A stretch of 64,000 nt of DNA from Limnohabitans sp. TEGF004 (GTDB lineage Bacteria; Pseudomonadota; Gammaproteobacteria; Burkholderiales; Burkholderiaceae_C): positions 620,001-684,000 of the forward strand of contig NZ_AP027056.1 in NCBI RefSeq assembly GCF_027924965.1, read 5' to 3'. Position 1 is the stretch's first letter; every line of letters begins with the position of its first letter. Shown one piece after another: positions 18,958 through 27,838 of this stretch. The notes under the pieces were generated by a model. It was not told where the DNA came from and ran no database searches. It saw only the letters and a program-made list of their open reading frames with translations. A program made the position numbers and the translations under genes.

Positions 18958-19451
18958 ATGCAAACACTTTCGGCCGTAGATTGGATTCTGCTGGCCGTCT
19001 TGGGTCTGTCATTCCTGCTGGGCTTGTGGCGCGGCATCGTGCAAGAGGTGTTGTCGTTGGTGGGATGGGTGGCTGCGTTTTATGTCTCGCAGATGTACGC
19101 CCCGATGGCTGCCGCGTGGTTGCCCATGGAGGGCAGCAGCCAGATGCTGCGTTACGCCGCTGGTTTTGTGGTGGTGTTTGTGGCTGTTTTGGTGGCCACG
19201 GTGTTGGTCAGCTGGGTGGTCAAAAAATTAATTTCTGCAGTCGGTCTTGGTCCGTTAGACCGCTTGCTCGGTAGCTTGTTTGGATTGATGCGCGGCGTGG
19301 TCATTTTGTTGGCCGTGACCGTGTTGGTGGGCATGACGCCCATGCGTGACACCGAGGCTTGGAAGCAAGCGCAGGGCACGCAATGGTTGCAACAGTTTTT
19401 GCATGTGTTGAAGCCGGTGTTACCGGCTGATTTTGGAAAGTACCTCCCCTA

Positions 19452-19452
<1 letters not shown>
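18958..19452 (+). CDS. cvpA: CvpA family membrane protein
   Basis: 164 aa inner-membrane protein with four hydrophobic segments: [49 protein letters not shown], and [14 protein letters not shown]. It contains the family motif [12 protein letters not shown] between segments 3 and 4. Homologues are needed for colicin V production and envelope integrity; the molecular role is unclear. Its TAA stop overlaps the purF ATG by one base, so the two are coupled. Confidence 0.93.
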
Positions 19453-20966
<1,514 letters not shown>

Positions 20967-20973
20967 CCAAGGT

Positions 20974-22185
20974 ATGAGTCAACACCCTTTGCCCACTGAT
21001 TTGCACTTAGAGACCTTGGCTGTGCGCTTGGCTGCAGACCGCAGCCAATACGGCGAGAACTCAGAAGCCTTGTATCTCACCAGCGGTTATGTGCAGCCCT
21101 CAGCCGAAGCCTCGGCCCGCCGCTTTGCAGGCGAAGAAGACGGCTACACCTACGGCCGCTCGGGCAACCCAACTGTCACTAGCTTTGAAATGCGCTTGGC
21201 CGCCTTAGAGGGCAGCGAGGCAGCTTTGGCTACATCGTCCGGTATGTCTTCGGTCATGTTGATGCTGTTCAGCTTGCTCAAAGCGGGCGACCATGTGGTG
21301 TATTCGCAGTCGATGTTTGGTTCGACTTTGAAGCTCATTGGTTCTGAGTTTGCACGCTTTGGCGTGGAGTCCACCGTGGTGTCGCAAACTGATTTGGCTG
21401 CGTGGCAAGCTGCCATTCGTCCCAACACCAAACTCTTGTTTGCCGAGACGCCCACCAACCCCTTGACCGAGGTGTGTGACATCGCCGCCTTGGCTGACAT
21501 GGCGCACAACGCGGGTGCTTTGCTGGCTGTCGATAACTGTTTTGCAACGCCGATTTTGCAGCGCCCCATTGCCATGGGCGCAGACATCGTCATGCACTCA
21601 GGTACCAAGTATTTGGATGGCCAAGGCCGCGTGATGGCGGGCGCTTTGTGTGCCAGCGAGAAACTCATCAAAGAAAAGCTGCTGCCCGTCATGAAAAACA
21701 GCGGCATGGTGTTGTCGCCCTTCAACGCATGGGTAGTGCTCAAAGGTTTGGAAACACTCGACATTCGCATGCGCGCCCAAAGCGCTCATGCCCACGCGAT
21801 GGCTCAGTGGCTTGAGCAGCATCCTGCTGTGTCGCGCGTGTACTACCCAGGCTTAGCTTCTCACCCACAGCACGACTTGGCATTGAAGCAGATGTCTGGC
21901 ATGGGCGGTGCGGTGTTGTCGTTTGATGTGAAGGCAGCTGACTCGCAGCAAGCGCGCACCCGCGCGTTTCATGTGCTCGACAGCTTGCGCACGCTCTCGC
22001 TGTGTACCAACTTGGGCGACACCAAAACTTTGCTCACGCACCCCGCCAGCACGTCGCACGGCAAATTGTCGGAAGATCAGCGTCAAGCCGCAGGCATCGG
22101 CCAAGGCATGATTCGCTTGGCCGCAGGCCTTGAGCATTTAGACGACATGAAGGCTGACCTTTTGCGCGGCTTGGACACTCTGTAA
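20974..22185 (+). CDS. metZ: O-succinylhomoserine sulfhydrylase
   Basis: PLP enzyme that makes homocysteine from O-succinylhomoserine and sulfide in methionine synthesis. It has 403 aa. Cys/Met-metabolism family features are the [13 protein letters not shown] segment, [29 protein letters not shown], and the PLP lysine in [16 protein letters not shown]. It follows purF by seven bases, the order common in beta- and gamma-proteobacteria. Distinction from cystathionine gamma-synthase rests on this context and pattern, so it is strong but not absolute. Confidence 0.93.
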   Translation: MSQHPLPTDLHLETLAVRLAADRSQYGENSEALYLTSGYVQPSAEASARRFAGEEDGYTYGRSGNPTVTSFEMRLAALEGSEAALATSSGMSSVMLMLFSLLKAGDHVVYSQSMFGSTLKLIGSEFARFGVESTVVSQTDLAAWQAAIRPNTKLLFAETPTNPLTEVCDIAALADMAHNAGALLAVDNCFATPILQRPIAMGADIVMHSGTKYLDGQGRVMAGALCASEKLIKEKLLPVMKNSGMVLSPFNAWVVLKGLETLDIRMRAQSAHAHAMAQWLEQHPAVSRVYYPGLASHPQHDLALKQMSGMGGAVLSFDVKAADSQQARTRAFHVLDSLRTLSLCTNLGDTKTLLTHPASTSHGKLSEDQRQAAGIGQGMIRLAAGLEHLDDMKADLLRGLDTL

Positions 22186-22193
22186 ATTTTGTA

Positions 22194-23585
22194 ATGACTT
22201 CAAAAATTCGTACCCGTTTCGCGCCATCCCCCACTGGCTTTATTCACCTTGGCAACATTCGCTCGGCCTTGTACCCTTGGGCGTTTGCACGTGCTACGGG
22301 TGGTGACTTTATTTTGCGTATTGAAGACACCGACTTGGAGCGTTCTAACCAAGCGTCGGTGGACGTCATCATCGAAGGTATGAAGTGGTTGGGTCTCGAC
22401 CACGACGAAGGCCCGTTCTACCAAATGCAACGCATGGACCGCTACAAGGCCGTGTTGGAAGAGCTCAAAGCCGGTGGCCACGTGTACCCCTGCTACATGA
22501 GCATGGAAGAGCTCGACGCCCTGCGCGAACAGCAAATGGCCAACAAAGAAAAACCACGCTACAACGGCACATGGCGCCCAGAGCCAGGCAAGACCTTGCC
22601 TGCCATTCCTGAGGGCGTGAAGCCTGTGTTGCGCTTTAAAAATCCACAAGGCGGCTCTGTCGTTTGGGAAGACAAAGTCAAAGGCCGCATCGAGATCAGC
22701 AACGACGAGTTGGACGACTTGGTCATTGCCCGCCCCGACGGCACACCCACCTACAACTTCTGCGTGGTGGTGGACGACGTTGACATGGCCATCACCCACG
22801 TCATCCGTGGTGACGACCATGTGAACAACACGCCGCGCCAAATTAACATCTTTAAAGCGTTGGGCAAAGACACACCGGTTTATGCCCACTTACCCACCGT
22901 GCTCAATGAGCAAGGCGAGAAGATGAGTAAGCGCAATGGCGCGAAGGCTGTCACGCAATACCGCGACGAAGGCTACTTGCCCGATGCGATGGTCAACTAC
23001 CTCGCACGTTTGGGCTGGAGTCATGGCGATGATGAAATTTTCAGTCGTGCTCAGTTCTTAGAGTGGTTCAACCTTGACCATCTCGGCCGCAGCGCTGCGC
23101 AGTTTGACGAAGCCAAGCTCAAGTGGGTGAATGCACAACATTTGAAAGCCATGGCCGATGATGTTTTGGCGCCCCTGGTGAGCGCTGAGTTGGCCAAGCG
23201 TGGCATCACTGCCGACGATCGCTTGCCTGCCATTTGTGGTTTGTTCAAAGACCGTTGCGACACCTTGTTGGTATTGGCTGATTGGGCCACTGCTTTCTAC
23301 AACGACGTCATTCCACAAGCTGACGATGTGGCCAAACACATCACATCCGCCGTGTTGCCTGCACTCGATGCCTTGGCTGCCAAGCTAGGCGCATTGGCCG
23401 AGTGGAGCACAGCCAACGTGAGCGCAGCCTTCAAAGAGGTGTTGGCTGAGCAGGGTTTGAAAATGCCGCAGCTCGCCATGCCTGTCCGCGTGTTGGTCAT
23501 GGGCACGCCGCAAACGCCATCGGTCGATGCGGTGCTTTTCTTGTGCGGAAAAGAAAAAGTTTTGGCACGTTTGACGAAACGCTAA
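22194..23585 (+). CDS. gltX: Glutamyl-tRNA synthetase
   Basis: Class I aminoacyl-tRNA synthetase charging tRNA-Glu. It has 463 aa. The HIGH-type motif is [15 protein letters not shown] (HLGN at about 18-21) and the KMSKS-type motif is KMSKR at 243-247. [14 protein letters not shown] is also present. It starts eight bases after metZ. A tRNA gene cluster that includes its own substrate, tRNA-Glu, starts 34 bases after the stop, and the promoter of that cluster overlaps the end of gltX. Confidence 0.97.
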   Translation: MTSKIRTRFAPSPTGFIHLGNIRSALYPWAFARATGGDFILRIEDTDLERSNQASVDVIIEGMKWLGLDHDEGPFYQMQRMDRYKAVLEELKAGGHVYPCYMSMEELDALREQQMANKEKPRYNGTWRPEPGKTLPAIPEGVKPVLRFKNPQGGSVVWEDKVKGRIEISNDELDDLVIARPDGTPTYNFCVVVDDVDMAITHVIRGDDHVNNTPRQINIFKALGKDTPVYAHLPTVLNEQGEKMSKRNGAKAVTQYRDEGYLPDAMVNYLARLGWSHGDDEIFSRAQFLEWFNLDHLGRSAAQFDEAKLKWVNAQHLKAMADDVLAPLVSAELAKRGITADDRLPAICGLFKDRCDTLLVLADWATAFYNDVIPQADDVAKHITSAVLPALDALAAKLGALAEWSTANVSAAFKEVLAEQGLKMPQLAMPVRVLVMGTPQTPSVDAVLFLCGKEKVLARLTKR

Positions 23586-23600
23586 AAATTTAGCTATACT
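23571..23600 (+). promoter_or_regulatory. Sigma-70-type promoter of the tRNA cluster
   Basis: TTGACG at 23571-23576 (inside the last codons of gltX) and TATACT at 23595-23600 are separated by 18 bases. The predicted start near 23607 is about 13 bases before tRNA-Ala. This is the best-formed promoter I can see in the window. Confidence 0.7.
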
Positions 23601-23619
23601 ATTGTTCTCGACACCCAAC

Positions 23620-23695
<76 letters not shown>

Positions 23696-23708
23696 AAAAT
23701 GTCGAGAC

Positions 23709-23739
23709 GTTTCGAAAGAAGCAACAAGTTTCGAAAGAA
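23709..23739. repeat. Short direct repeat in the tRNA-Ala/tRNA-Glu spacer
   Basis: The 12-base unit GTTTCGAAAGAA occurs at 23709-23720 and again at 23728-23739, 19 bases apart. It may be a local duplication or a processing-site remnant. Confidence 0.7.
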
Positions 23740-23753
23740 ACAGTCCAGGTTAT

Positions 23754-23829
23754 GACCCTATCGTCTAGAGGCCTAGGACATCACCCTTTCACGGTGAGTA
23801 CCGGGGTTCGAATCCCCGTAGGGTCGCCA
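23754..23829 (+). tRNA. tRNA-Glu (anticodon TTC)
   Basis: 76 bases. Acceptor GACCCTA pairs with TAGGGTC and the encoded end is GCCA. The anticodon stem-loop is TCACC-CTTTCAC-GGTGA, anticodon TTC. Its synthetase gene, gltX, lies just upstream. Confidence 0.97.
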
Positions 23830-23887
23830 AGTTTTGTAGCACTTGGCTTTGGTTGCGAAAGCAACTGAGCAAAAGTTACAGCTACCA

Positions 23888-23964
23888 GGAGTGGTAGTTC
23901 AGTTGGTTAGAATACCGGCCTGTCACGCCGGGGGTCGCGGGTTCGAGTCCCGTCCACTCCGCCA
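23888..23964 (+). tRNA. tRNA-Asp (anticodon GTC)
   Basis: 77 bases. Acceptor GGAGTGG pairs with CCACTCC and the encoded end is GCCA. The anticodon stem-loop is CCGGC-CTGTCAC-GCCGG, anticodon GTC. It is the last tRNA before the terminator. Confidence 0.97.
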
Positions 23965-23971
23965 AAACGAG

Positions 23972-24004
23972 AAAGCCTAAATAGTTCGCTATTTAGGCTT
24001 TTTT
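23972..24004 (+). terminator. Terminator of the tRNA cluster
   Basis: A 13-bp stem AAAGCCTAAATAG against CTATTTAGGCTTT, closed by a stable TTCG tetraloop and followed by TTTT, lies eight bases after tRNA-Asp. Confidence 0.92.
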
Positions 24005-24217
24005 CTTTGGTGCATGATTTACGAAATAACTCTATATTCGAATAAAACTCCTCTTTATATTCGAAACCTTAAAAAGAAGCGCATAATCCGCAGGCGCCGG
24101 TTTTAAATAATCGGTGCAATTTTGGTGATAGGTCAGTTTCGTGCGCTACGGCGTTACTTCTCGGGTTAGTTGTGCTTTCGGGACCCCATCGCTATTTCAT
24201 GTATTTAAGGAGTCCCC
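24005..24217 (+). other. AT-rich leader region upstream of the RRM gene
   Basis: A 213-base stretch without a gene. The first half is AT-rich and contains a 10-base direct repeat, TATATTCGAA, at 24033-24042 and 24056-24065, 23 bases apart (about two helical turns). The second half looks like a long untranslated leader, as cold-shock genes often have. A strong Shine-Dalgarno AAGGAG precedes the RRM start. I could not place one clear promoter. Confidence 0.5.
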
Positions 24218-24586
24218 ATGGGCAATAAACTTTACGTCGGCAATCTGCCATACACGGTTCGCGATGGCGACCTCGAGCAATCTTTCGGTGAATTCGGTGC
24301 TGTGACCAGCGCCAAAGTCATGATGGAACGCGACACTGGCCGTTCAAAAGGTTTCGGCTTTGTCGAAATGGGCAGCGATGCCGAAGCGCAAGCTGCTATC
24401 GAAGGCATGAATGGTCAATCATTGGGTGGTCGTAGCATCACTGTGAACGAAGCCCGTCCGATGGAGCCACGTCCTCCCCGTTCAGGTGGTGGCGGCTACG
24501 GTGGTGGCGATCGCTCAGGCGGTGGCGGTTACGGCGGCGGTGATCGTTCAGGCGGTTACGGCGGTGGCGGTCGCGGCGGTTACTAA
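24218..24586 (+). CDS. Glycine-rich RRM RNA-binding protein (cold-inducible type)
   Basis: 122 aa, one RNA recognition motif followed by a glycine-rich tail. RNP2 is LYVGNLPY (about 5-12) and RNP1 is KGFGFVEM (44-51). From about residue 88 the tail repeats GGGGYGGGDRSG-type units and ends RGGY. Such proteins in cyanobacteria and beta-proteobacteria bind RNA and rise in the cold; this is inferred for the present one. The long leader and its own terminator indicate a single-gene transcript. The DEAD-box helicase at 61718 ends in a similar Gly/Arg tail. Confidence 0.94.
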   Translation: MGNKLYVGNLPYTVRDGDLEQSFGEFGAVTSAKVMMERDTGRSKGFGFVEMGSDAEAQAAIEGMNGQSLGGRSITVNEARPMEPRPPRSGGGGYGGGDRSGGGGYGGGDRSGGYGGGGRGGY

Positions 24587-24628
24587 GCCCTGCAGATCTC
24601 TTGACTCAGCTTTGTGCTGAGCCAAATT

Positions 24629-24664
24629 AAAAGGCCTCGAAACTTCGGTTTCAAGGCCTTTTTC
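24629..24664 (+). terminator. Terminator after the RRM gene
   Basis: Stem AAGGCCTCGAAAC against GTTTCAAGGCCTT with one mismatch, TTCG loop, followed by TTTTT. A smaller hairpin (CTCAGC/GCTGAG) lies just before it at 24605-24621. Confidence 0.88.
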
Positions 24665-24706
24665 AATTTAGTAGTGGGTATTCATGCGGAATTTATCCAT
24701 CCGTGA

Positions 24707-25201
24707 TCAGCGAATTTCTGCGATAGCCGAAGGCTGGTTAGACACAAAGATGTTGATGCAGTTGTCGCGTGCATCTGTCACCACCCATGGATGGGTTTGG
24801 AAGGTCGGTTGTGTGTATTGGCCGTGCGCTGGAATGGTTTTGTAAAACACGCGGCGGCCACTGTAGTCCAACCAGTAGGTGCGAACCTCCTGGTTGCTGT
24901 TATTCAAAAACTTCATGCTGGTGTGCACATTGCCTTGCACGGATCGCAGGTTGCGTTCATCACGGCAAGAACTGGATGCGCCGCTTTGTTGTTGCCCTTC
25001 GTGGTCGTAACGTTTGCGGCCGTGTTCGCGATGGTGGCGGTATTGATCAACCTCATCGGCACGTTCTCTGCCGTGTTGCTGGTATTTATCAACTTCTTGG
25101 TTGATTTGCTCAAGCGGATTGGCGGCATTGGCAATGTTGGCAAATGAAGCAAGGGTCAAAACGCCTAAAGCGATCAAGGCGTGTTTGCGTAACGTTTGCA
25201 T
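24707..25201 (-). CDS. Secreted protein with a VHL beta-domain-like C-terminus
   Basis: 164 aa. Residues 1-26 form a signal peptide (cleavage after ANA). Residues 28-75 are strongly charged and His/Gln/Arg-rich. From about 88 on the pattern is VHTSMKFLNNSNQEVRTYWLDYSGR, then KTIPAHGQYTQPTFQTHPWVV, which follows the beta domain of the von Hippel-Lindau protein: F-x-N-x-S, WL-[DN]-[FY]-x-G, and an [HQ]-x-T-x(2)-HPWV-type end. Cys79 and Cys148 could form a periplasmic disulfide. Bacterial proteins with this domain exist, but their role is unknown. The gene is a single unit on the minus strand with a hairpin just before its start. Confidence 0.7.
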   Translation of the reverse strand: MQTLRKHALIALGVLTLASFANIANAANPLEQINQEVDKYQQHGRERADEVDQYRHHREHGRKRYDHEGQQQSGASSSCRDERNLRSVQGNVHTSMKFLNNSNQEVRTYWLDYSGRRVFYKTIPAHGQYTQPTFQTHPWVVTDARDNCINIFVSNQPSAIAEIR

Positions 25202-25207
25202 GGCGAA

Positions 25208-25237
25208 CTTTCTTTCAAAGAGTGATGAGAAAGAAAG
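25208..25237 (-). promoter_or_regulatory. Perfect 9-bp inverted repeat in the leader of the VHL-like gene
   Basis: CTTTCTTTC at 25208-25216 and GAAAGAAAG at 25229-25237 can pair around a 12-base loop in the mRNA. The hairpin ends six bases before the ATG and would enclose the purine-rich sequence most likely to serve as ribosome-binding site. Confidence 0.5.
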
Positions 25238-25292
25238 TAACGCTTAATAGTTTATTTAAGTTGACTAATTTTAATTCTTATTAATTATTTAT

Positions 25293-25805
25293 TCATGACC
25301 AAAGGTACCTTGGCATGGCCGGTGCACGTGGCGCACGCAGCGCATTCATCCACAAGCAGTAGACAGCCATAAACCTCAGCGCAATCAAACCTGTAATCCA
25401 TTGCAAGGGGTTTTCGCTCAAATAAACATAGGCATTGAAGTAGTCCATCACCAAGGCGGTGATGGCGATGCCGACGTAGAGCAAAGACACTTTTTCAAAA
25501 TACCAGTTTTTCAAATAACTGAAGAGATAAAAAGCGCTGATGCCGATGATGAAGCAAGCTCTAAAAACGAGGTAACGCTCAAACGCTTGTGGATCTAGTG
25601 TGCCTAGCTCAAAGTTTCCGATGGCTAGGTGTGAGAAGAACAGTAACTTGATGACTTGAGAAGTCACCACCACCAACAAAAATAAGTTGCGGTATTTGAA
25701 CCACGTATCGGTGTTGGAAGCAGCAGGCACATCCTCACCCATGAGCGCATTCAGCTCTTCATCGGTGACTAACGGTTGATCGACGTGGAGATTGCGCACT
25801 GGCAT
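25293..25805 (-). CDS. Hypothetical inner-membrane protein, about four membrane segments
   Basis: 170 aa, not recognised. The first 35 residues are polar and acidic (DEELNALMGEDVP). Then come about four hydrophobic segments: NLFLLVVVTSQVIKLLFF, LVFRACFIIGISAFYLF, VSLLYVGIAITALVMDYF, and WITGLIALRFMAVYCLW. The C-terminus is short and basic, ending near MPRYLWS. There is no enzymatic motif. It lies on the minus strand upstream of the VHL-like gene with an AT-rich 91-base spacer between them, so probably a separate transcript. Confidence 0.7.
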   Translation of the reverse strand: MPVRNLHVDQPLVTDEELNALMGEDVPAASNTDTWFKYRNLFLLVVVTSQVIKLLFFSHLAIGNFELGTLDPQAFERYLVFRACFIIGISAFYLFSYLKNWYFEKVSLLYVGIAITALVMDYFNAYVYLSENPLQWITGLIALRFMAVYCLWMNALRAPRAPAMPRYLWS

Positions 25806-25924
25806 CTTTCAACTTGATCGGAATCTCAAGTTACCGAAAGTGTAAGTCTCACATTCAGTTTGCGTGTGGCGCTGCGATGATGTTCTATAAAAACTATGGT
25901 TATTTTTTGATAAGAAACGCGTTG

Positions 25925-26170
25925 TCAATGCGTGGGGGTGACGCCGTTGACCCAATCCATGCCTTGAGCCAAGGCGTATTGGGTTGCGTCATCGTGGGTA
26001 GCAAAGTCATCAACGAATGACATGATGCGTGCTGTGCTGGCGCTGCCTTGGCCGCTGGCGACCGAGACTTGGGCCGCAAACCGGCCGCTGGGTAAGGCAC
26101 GCGGGCAGGCCGCGATGCGGTATTTGCCAACTGTGATGGCGGTATGTTGGGTATGAATAGCTGAAATCAT
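25925..26170 (-). CDS. Small conserved-looking hypothetical protein
   Basis: 81 aa. The pattern (a short N-terminus, then TVGKYRIAACPRALPSG, an alternating strand region FAAQVSVASGQGSAS, and a C-terminal amphipathic helix ATHDDATQYALAQGMDWV) resembles small alpha/beta proteins common in Comamonadaceae whose function is not known. The clear helix-strand rhythm favours a real gene. There is no good Shine-Dalgarno, so the start is uncertain. Confidence 0.55.
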   Translation of the reverse strand: MISAIHTQHTAITVGKYRIAACPRALPSGRFAAQVSVASGQGSASTARIMSFVDDFATHDDATQYALAQGMDWVNGVTPTH

Positions 26171-26247
26171 GAAAATCTTAAAAATAGAACGACAAAACGC
26201 AGTTCTGTAAGAACTGGTTGAAATACGCGAAGAAGTGGGAATTTACT

Positions 26248-26271
26248 TAAAACGCCCCTTTGCTAAGGGGC
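26248..26271 (-). terminator. Probable terminator of ogt-eamA
   Basis: GCCCCTT at 26254-26260 pairs with AAGGGGC at 26265-26271 around a TGCT loop. On the minus strand the hairpin is followed by a short T-run. It lies about 80 bases after the permease stop codon. Confidence 0.5.
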
Positions 26272-26351
26272 TGGCACGCGCAAGGTAGAGGTAGCGTGCT
26301 AGAAGTCGACTAAAGCGATCAACTATTGTAACAGGTGATGGGATTTTTTGT

Positions 26352-27251
26352 TTAGTTAGGTCGACGCCCGACCAAACCAGAGGCCAAGGCCGTGCCGATC
26401 ACAATGACCACGGCGCAACCCATCATCCAATGGGTGACGACTTCATCGAGGAACACCATGCCAAACACATTGGCAAATACCGGAATCAAGTAAGTGACAG
26501 TCATGGCGCGTGCAGGACCGGTGCGCGTCATCAAACGGAAATACAAGACATAGGCCAAGGCGGTGCACAGCAGGCCTGCAATGCCAAGTGCGCCCCAGGC
26601 GTGTAGCGATGGCATGTCGCTGGGCCACGTGAGCAAGGCTGGAATGGTGAGCCCAAGACTTGCGCCCCACAGGCTACCGGTGGTGGTGACCAGCGAGGGC
26701 ACGTTTTGCAAATAACGTTTGGTGAAGCTGCCAGCAATGCCGTAGCAAAACGTGGCGACTAAGCAAGCGACCACCGCCAGTCCTGAGCCGCCTGCTTTGA
26801 ACGAAATGCCACCTGGCACATCGCTGGCGAGCAAGACCACGCCTGTGAAGCCCAATGCCAAACCCAACGCACGCGTGGCATTGAGTTTGTCGCCCAACCA
26901 AAACCAAGCAATGAGCGCGCCAAAGAGCGGCGTGGTGGCATTCAAGATCGACGTCAGCCCGGTATTGATGTGCATCAGTGCATAGGCATAGCAAGCGAAA
27001 GGAAGCCCAGCATTGAGCAAGCCTGATGACATCACAGGGCGCCAGTGCTGTTGCAACACACCCACCTCGCGTCGCCACATCAACACCGGTGTGAGGATGA
27101 CCGCCGCCAAGGTGATGCGCACCCAAGCCGTGGGGAAAGGGCCAAACGCATACGCACCTTCGCGCATGAACAAAAACGACGAACCCCACAGTAGTGCCAG
27201 CAGCACAAACTCAGGCACCCATTCGCGCCAATGCAGATGCCGCTCGGTCAT
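26352..27251 (-). CDS. DMT-superfamily (EamA) transporter
   Basis: Inner-membrane permease of 299 aa with about ten hydrophobic segments in two EamA repeats. The repeat signatures are visible: ILNATTPLFGALIAWFWLGDKLNATRALGLALGFTGVVLL in the first half and a matching PVFANVFGMVFLDEVVTHW in the second. Substrates of this family range from amino acids to metabolites and cannot be told from sequence. Its start codon overlaps the stop of the upstream ogt gene, so they are coupled. Confidence 0.9.
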   Translation of the reverse strand: MTERHLHWREWVPEFVLLALLWGSSFLFMREGAYAFGPFPTAWVRITLAAVILTPVLMWRREVGVLQQHWRPVMSSGLLNAGLPFACYAYALMHINTGLTSILNATTPLFGALIAWFWLGDKLNATRALGLALGFTGVVLLASDVPGGISFKAGGSGLAVVACLVATFCYGIAGSFTKRYLQNVPSLVTTTGSLWGASLGLTIPALLTWPSDMPSLHAWGALGIAGLLCTALAYVLYFRLMTRTGPARAMTVTYLIPVFANVFGMVFLDEVVTHWMMGCAVVIVIGTALASGLVGRRPN

Positions 27252-27754
27252 GCGTGTGTGGCCTCAAGTGCCAGCAAATGCTTTTTGCGGTCTAAGCCAC
27301 CAGCGAAGCCCGTGAGCGAACCGTTGGCGCCCAACACGCGGTGGCACGGCACGATGATGCTGTGCGGGTTTTGGCCAATCGCAGCACCCACGGCACGCAC
27401 GGCCTTGGGTTTGTCAATGTCGTGCGCGATGCCGCCATAGGTACTGGTGTGGCCGTAAGGAATGCGTTGCAAGGCTCGCCACACGGCGCGCTGAAACGGG
27501 GTGCCCCAAGCCGGTTGCAGCTCAATTTCAAAAGTTTGGCGTTGGCCGTCAAAGTACTCACGCAGTTGTGTTGCCGCAGCCATCAAGGTGGGGTGTGCGT
27601 TGTCGGTGACCCACTGGCGGCTGTCAGGCAAATGCTCTTGCCGATGCACAAACCACACGCCCGCCAAACCTTGTGGGGTGGCTGCCAGCAGCACATCACC
27701 GAGTGGCGAGGTAGTGTGGCTTTGGTAAATGAGGTTTGTGGGCTTGGCGGACAC
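27248..27754 (-). CDS. ogt: Methylated-DNA--protein-cysteine methyltransferase
   Basis: Suicide DNA-repair enzyme that takes the alkyl group from O6-alkylguanine onto its own cysteine. It has 168 aa. The active-site motif IVPCHRVLG is near residue 135, followed by LTGFAGGLDRKKHLLALE. The helix-turn-helix segment ALQRIPYGHTSTYGGIAHDI precedes it. It lacks the Ada regulatory domain, so it is the Ogt/MGMT type. It is divergent from the phosphomannomutase gene and overlaps the downstream permease gene. Confidence 0.94.
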   Translation of the reverse strand: MSAKPTNLIYQSHTTSPLGDVLLAATPQGLAGVWFVHRQEHLPDSRQWVTDNAHPTLMAAATQLREYFDGQRQTFEIELQPAWGTPFQRAVWRALQRIPYGHTSTYGGIAHDIDKPKAVRAVGAAIGQNPHSIIVPCHRVLGANGSLTGFAGGLDRKKHLLALEATHA

Positions 27755-27838
27755 AGTGAAATGGGCTTTGAGGCGATGTTTGGCCCATCATAGTGGGCCT
27801 GCAAAAGCTGTGACTTGGCTCTCTACAATCTGATCACT

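Noticed and set aside
24473..24586. GGC/GGT-rich repeats that could suggest a CRISPR-like or satellite repeat
   Set aside because: They encode the glycine-rich tail of the RRM protein in one frame with irregular spacing.
25814..26020. 68-codon plus-strand open frame in the 25.8-26.0 kb gap
   Set aside because: No ribosome-binding site and no recognisable pattern; it overlaps the more convincing minus-strand small gene.
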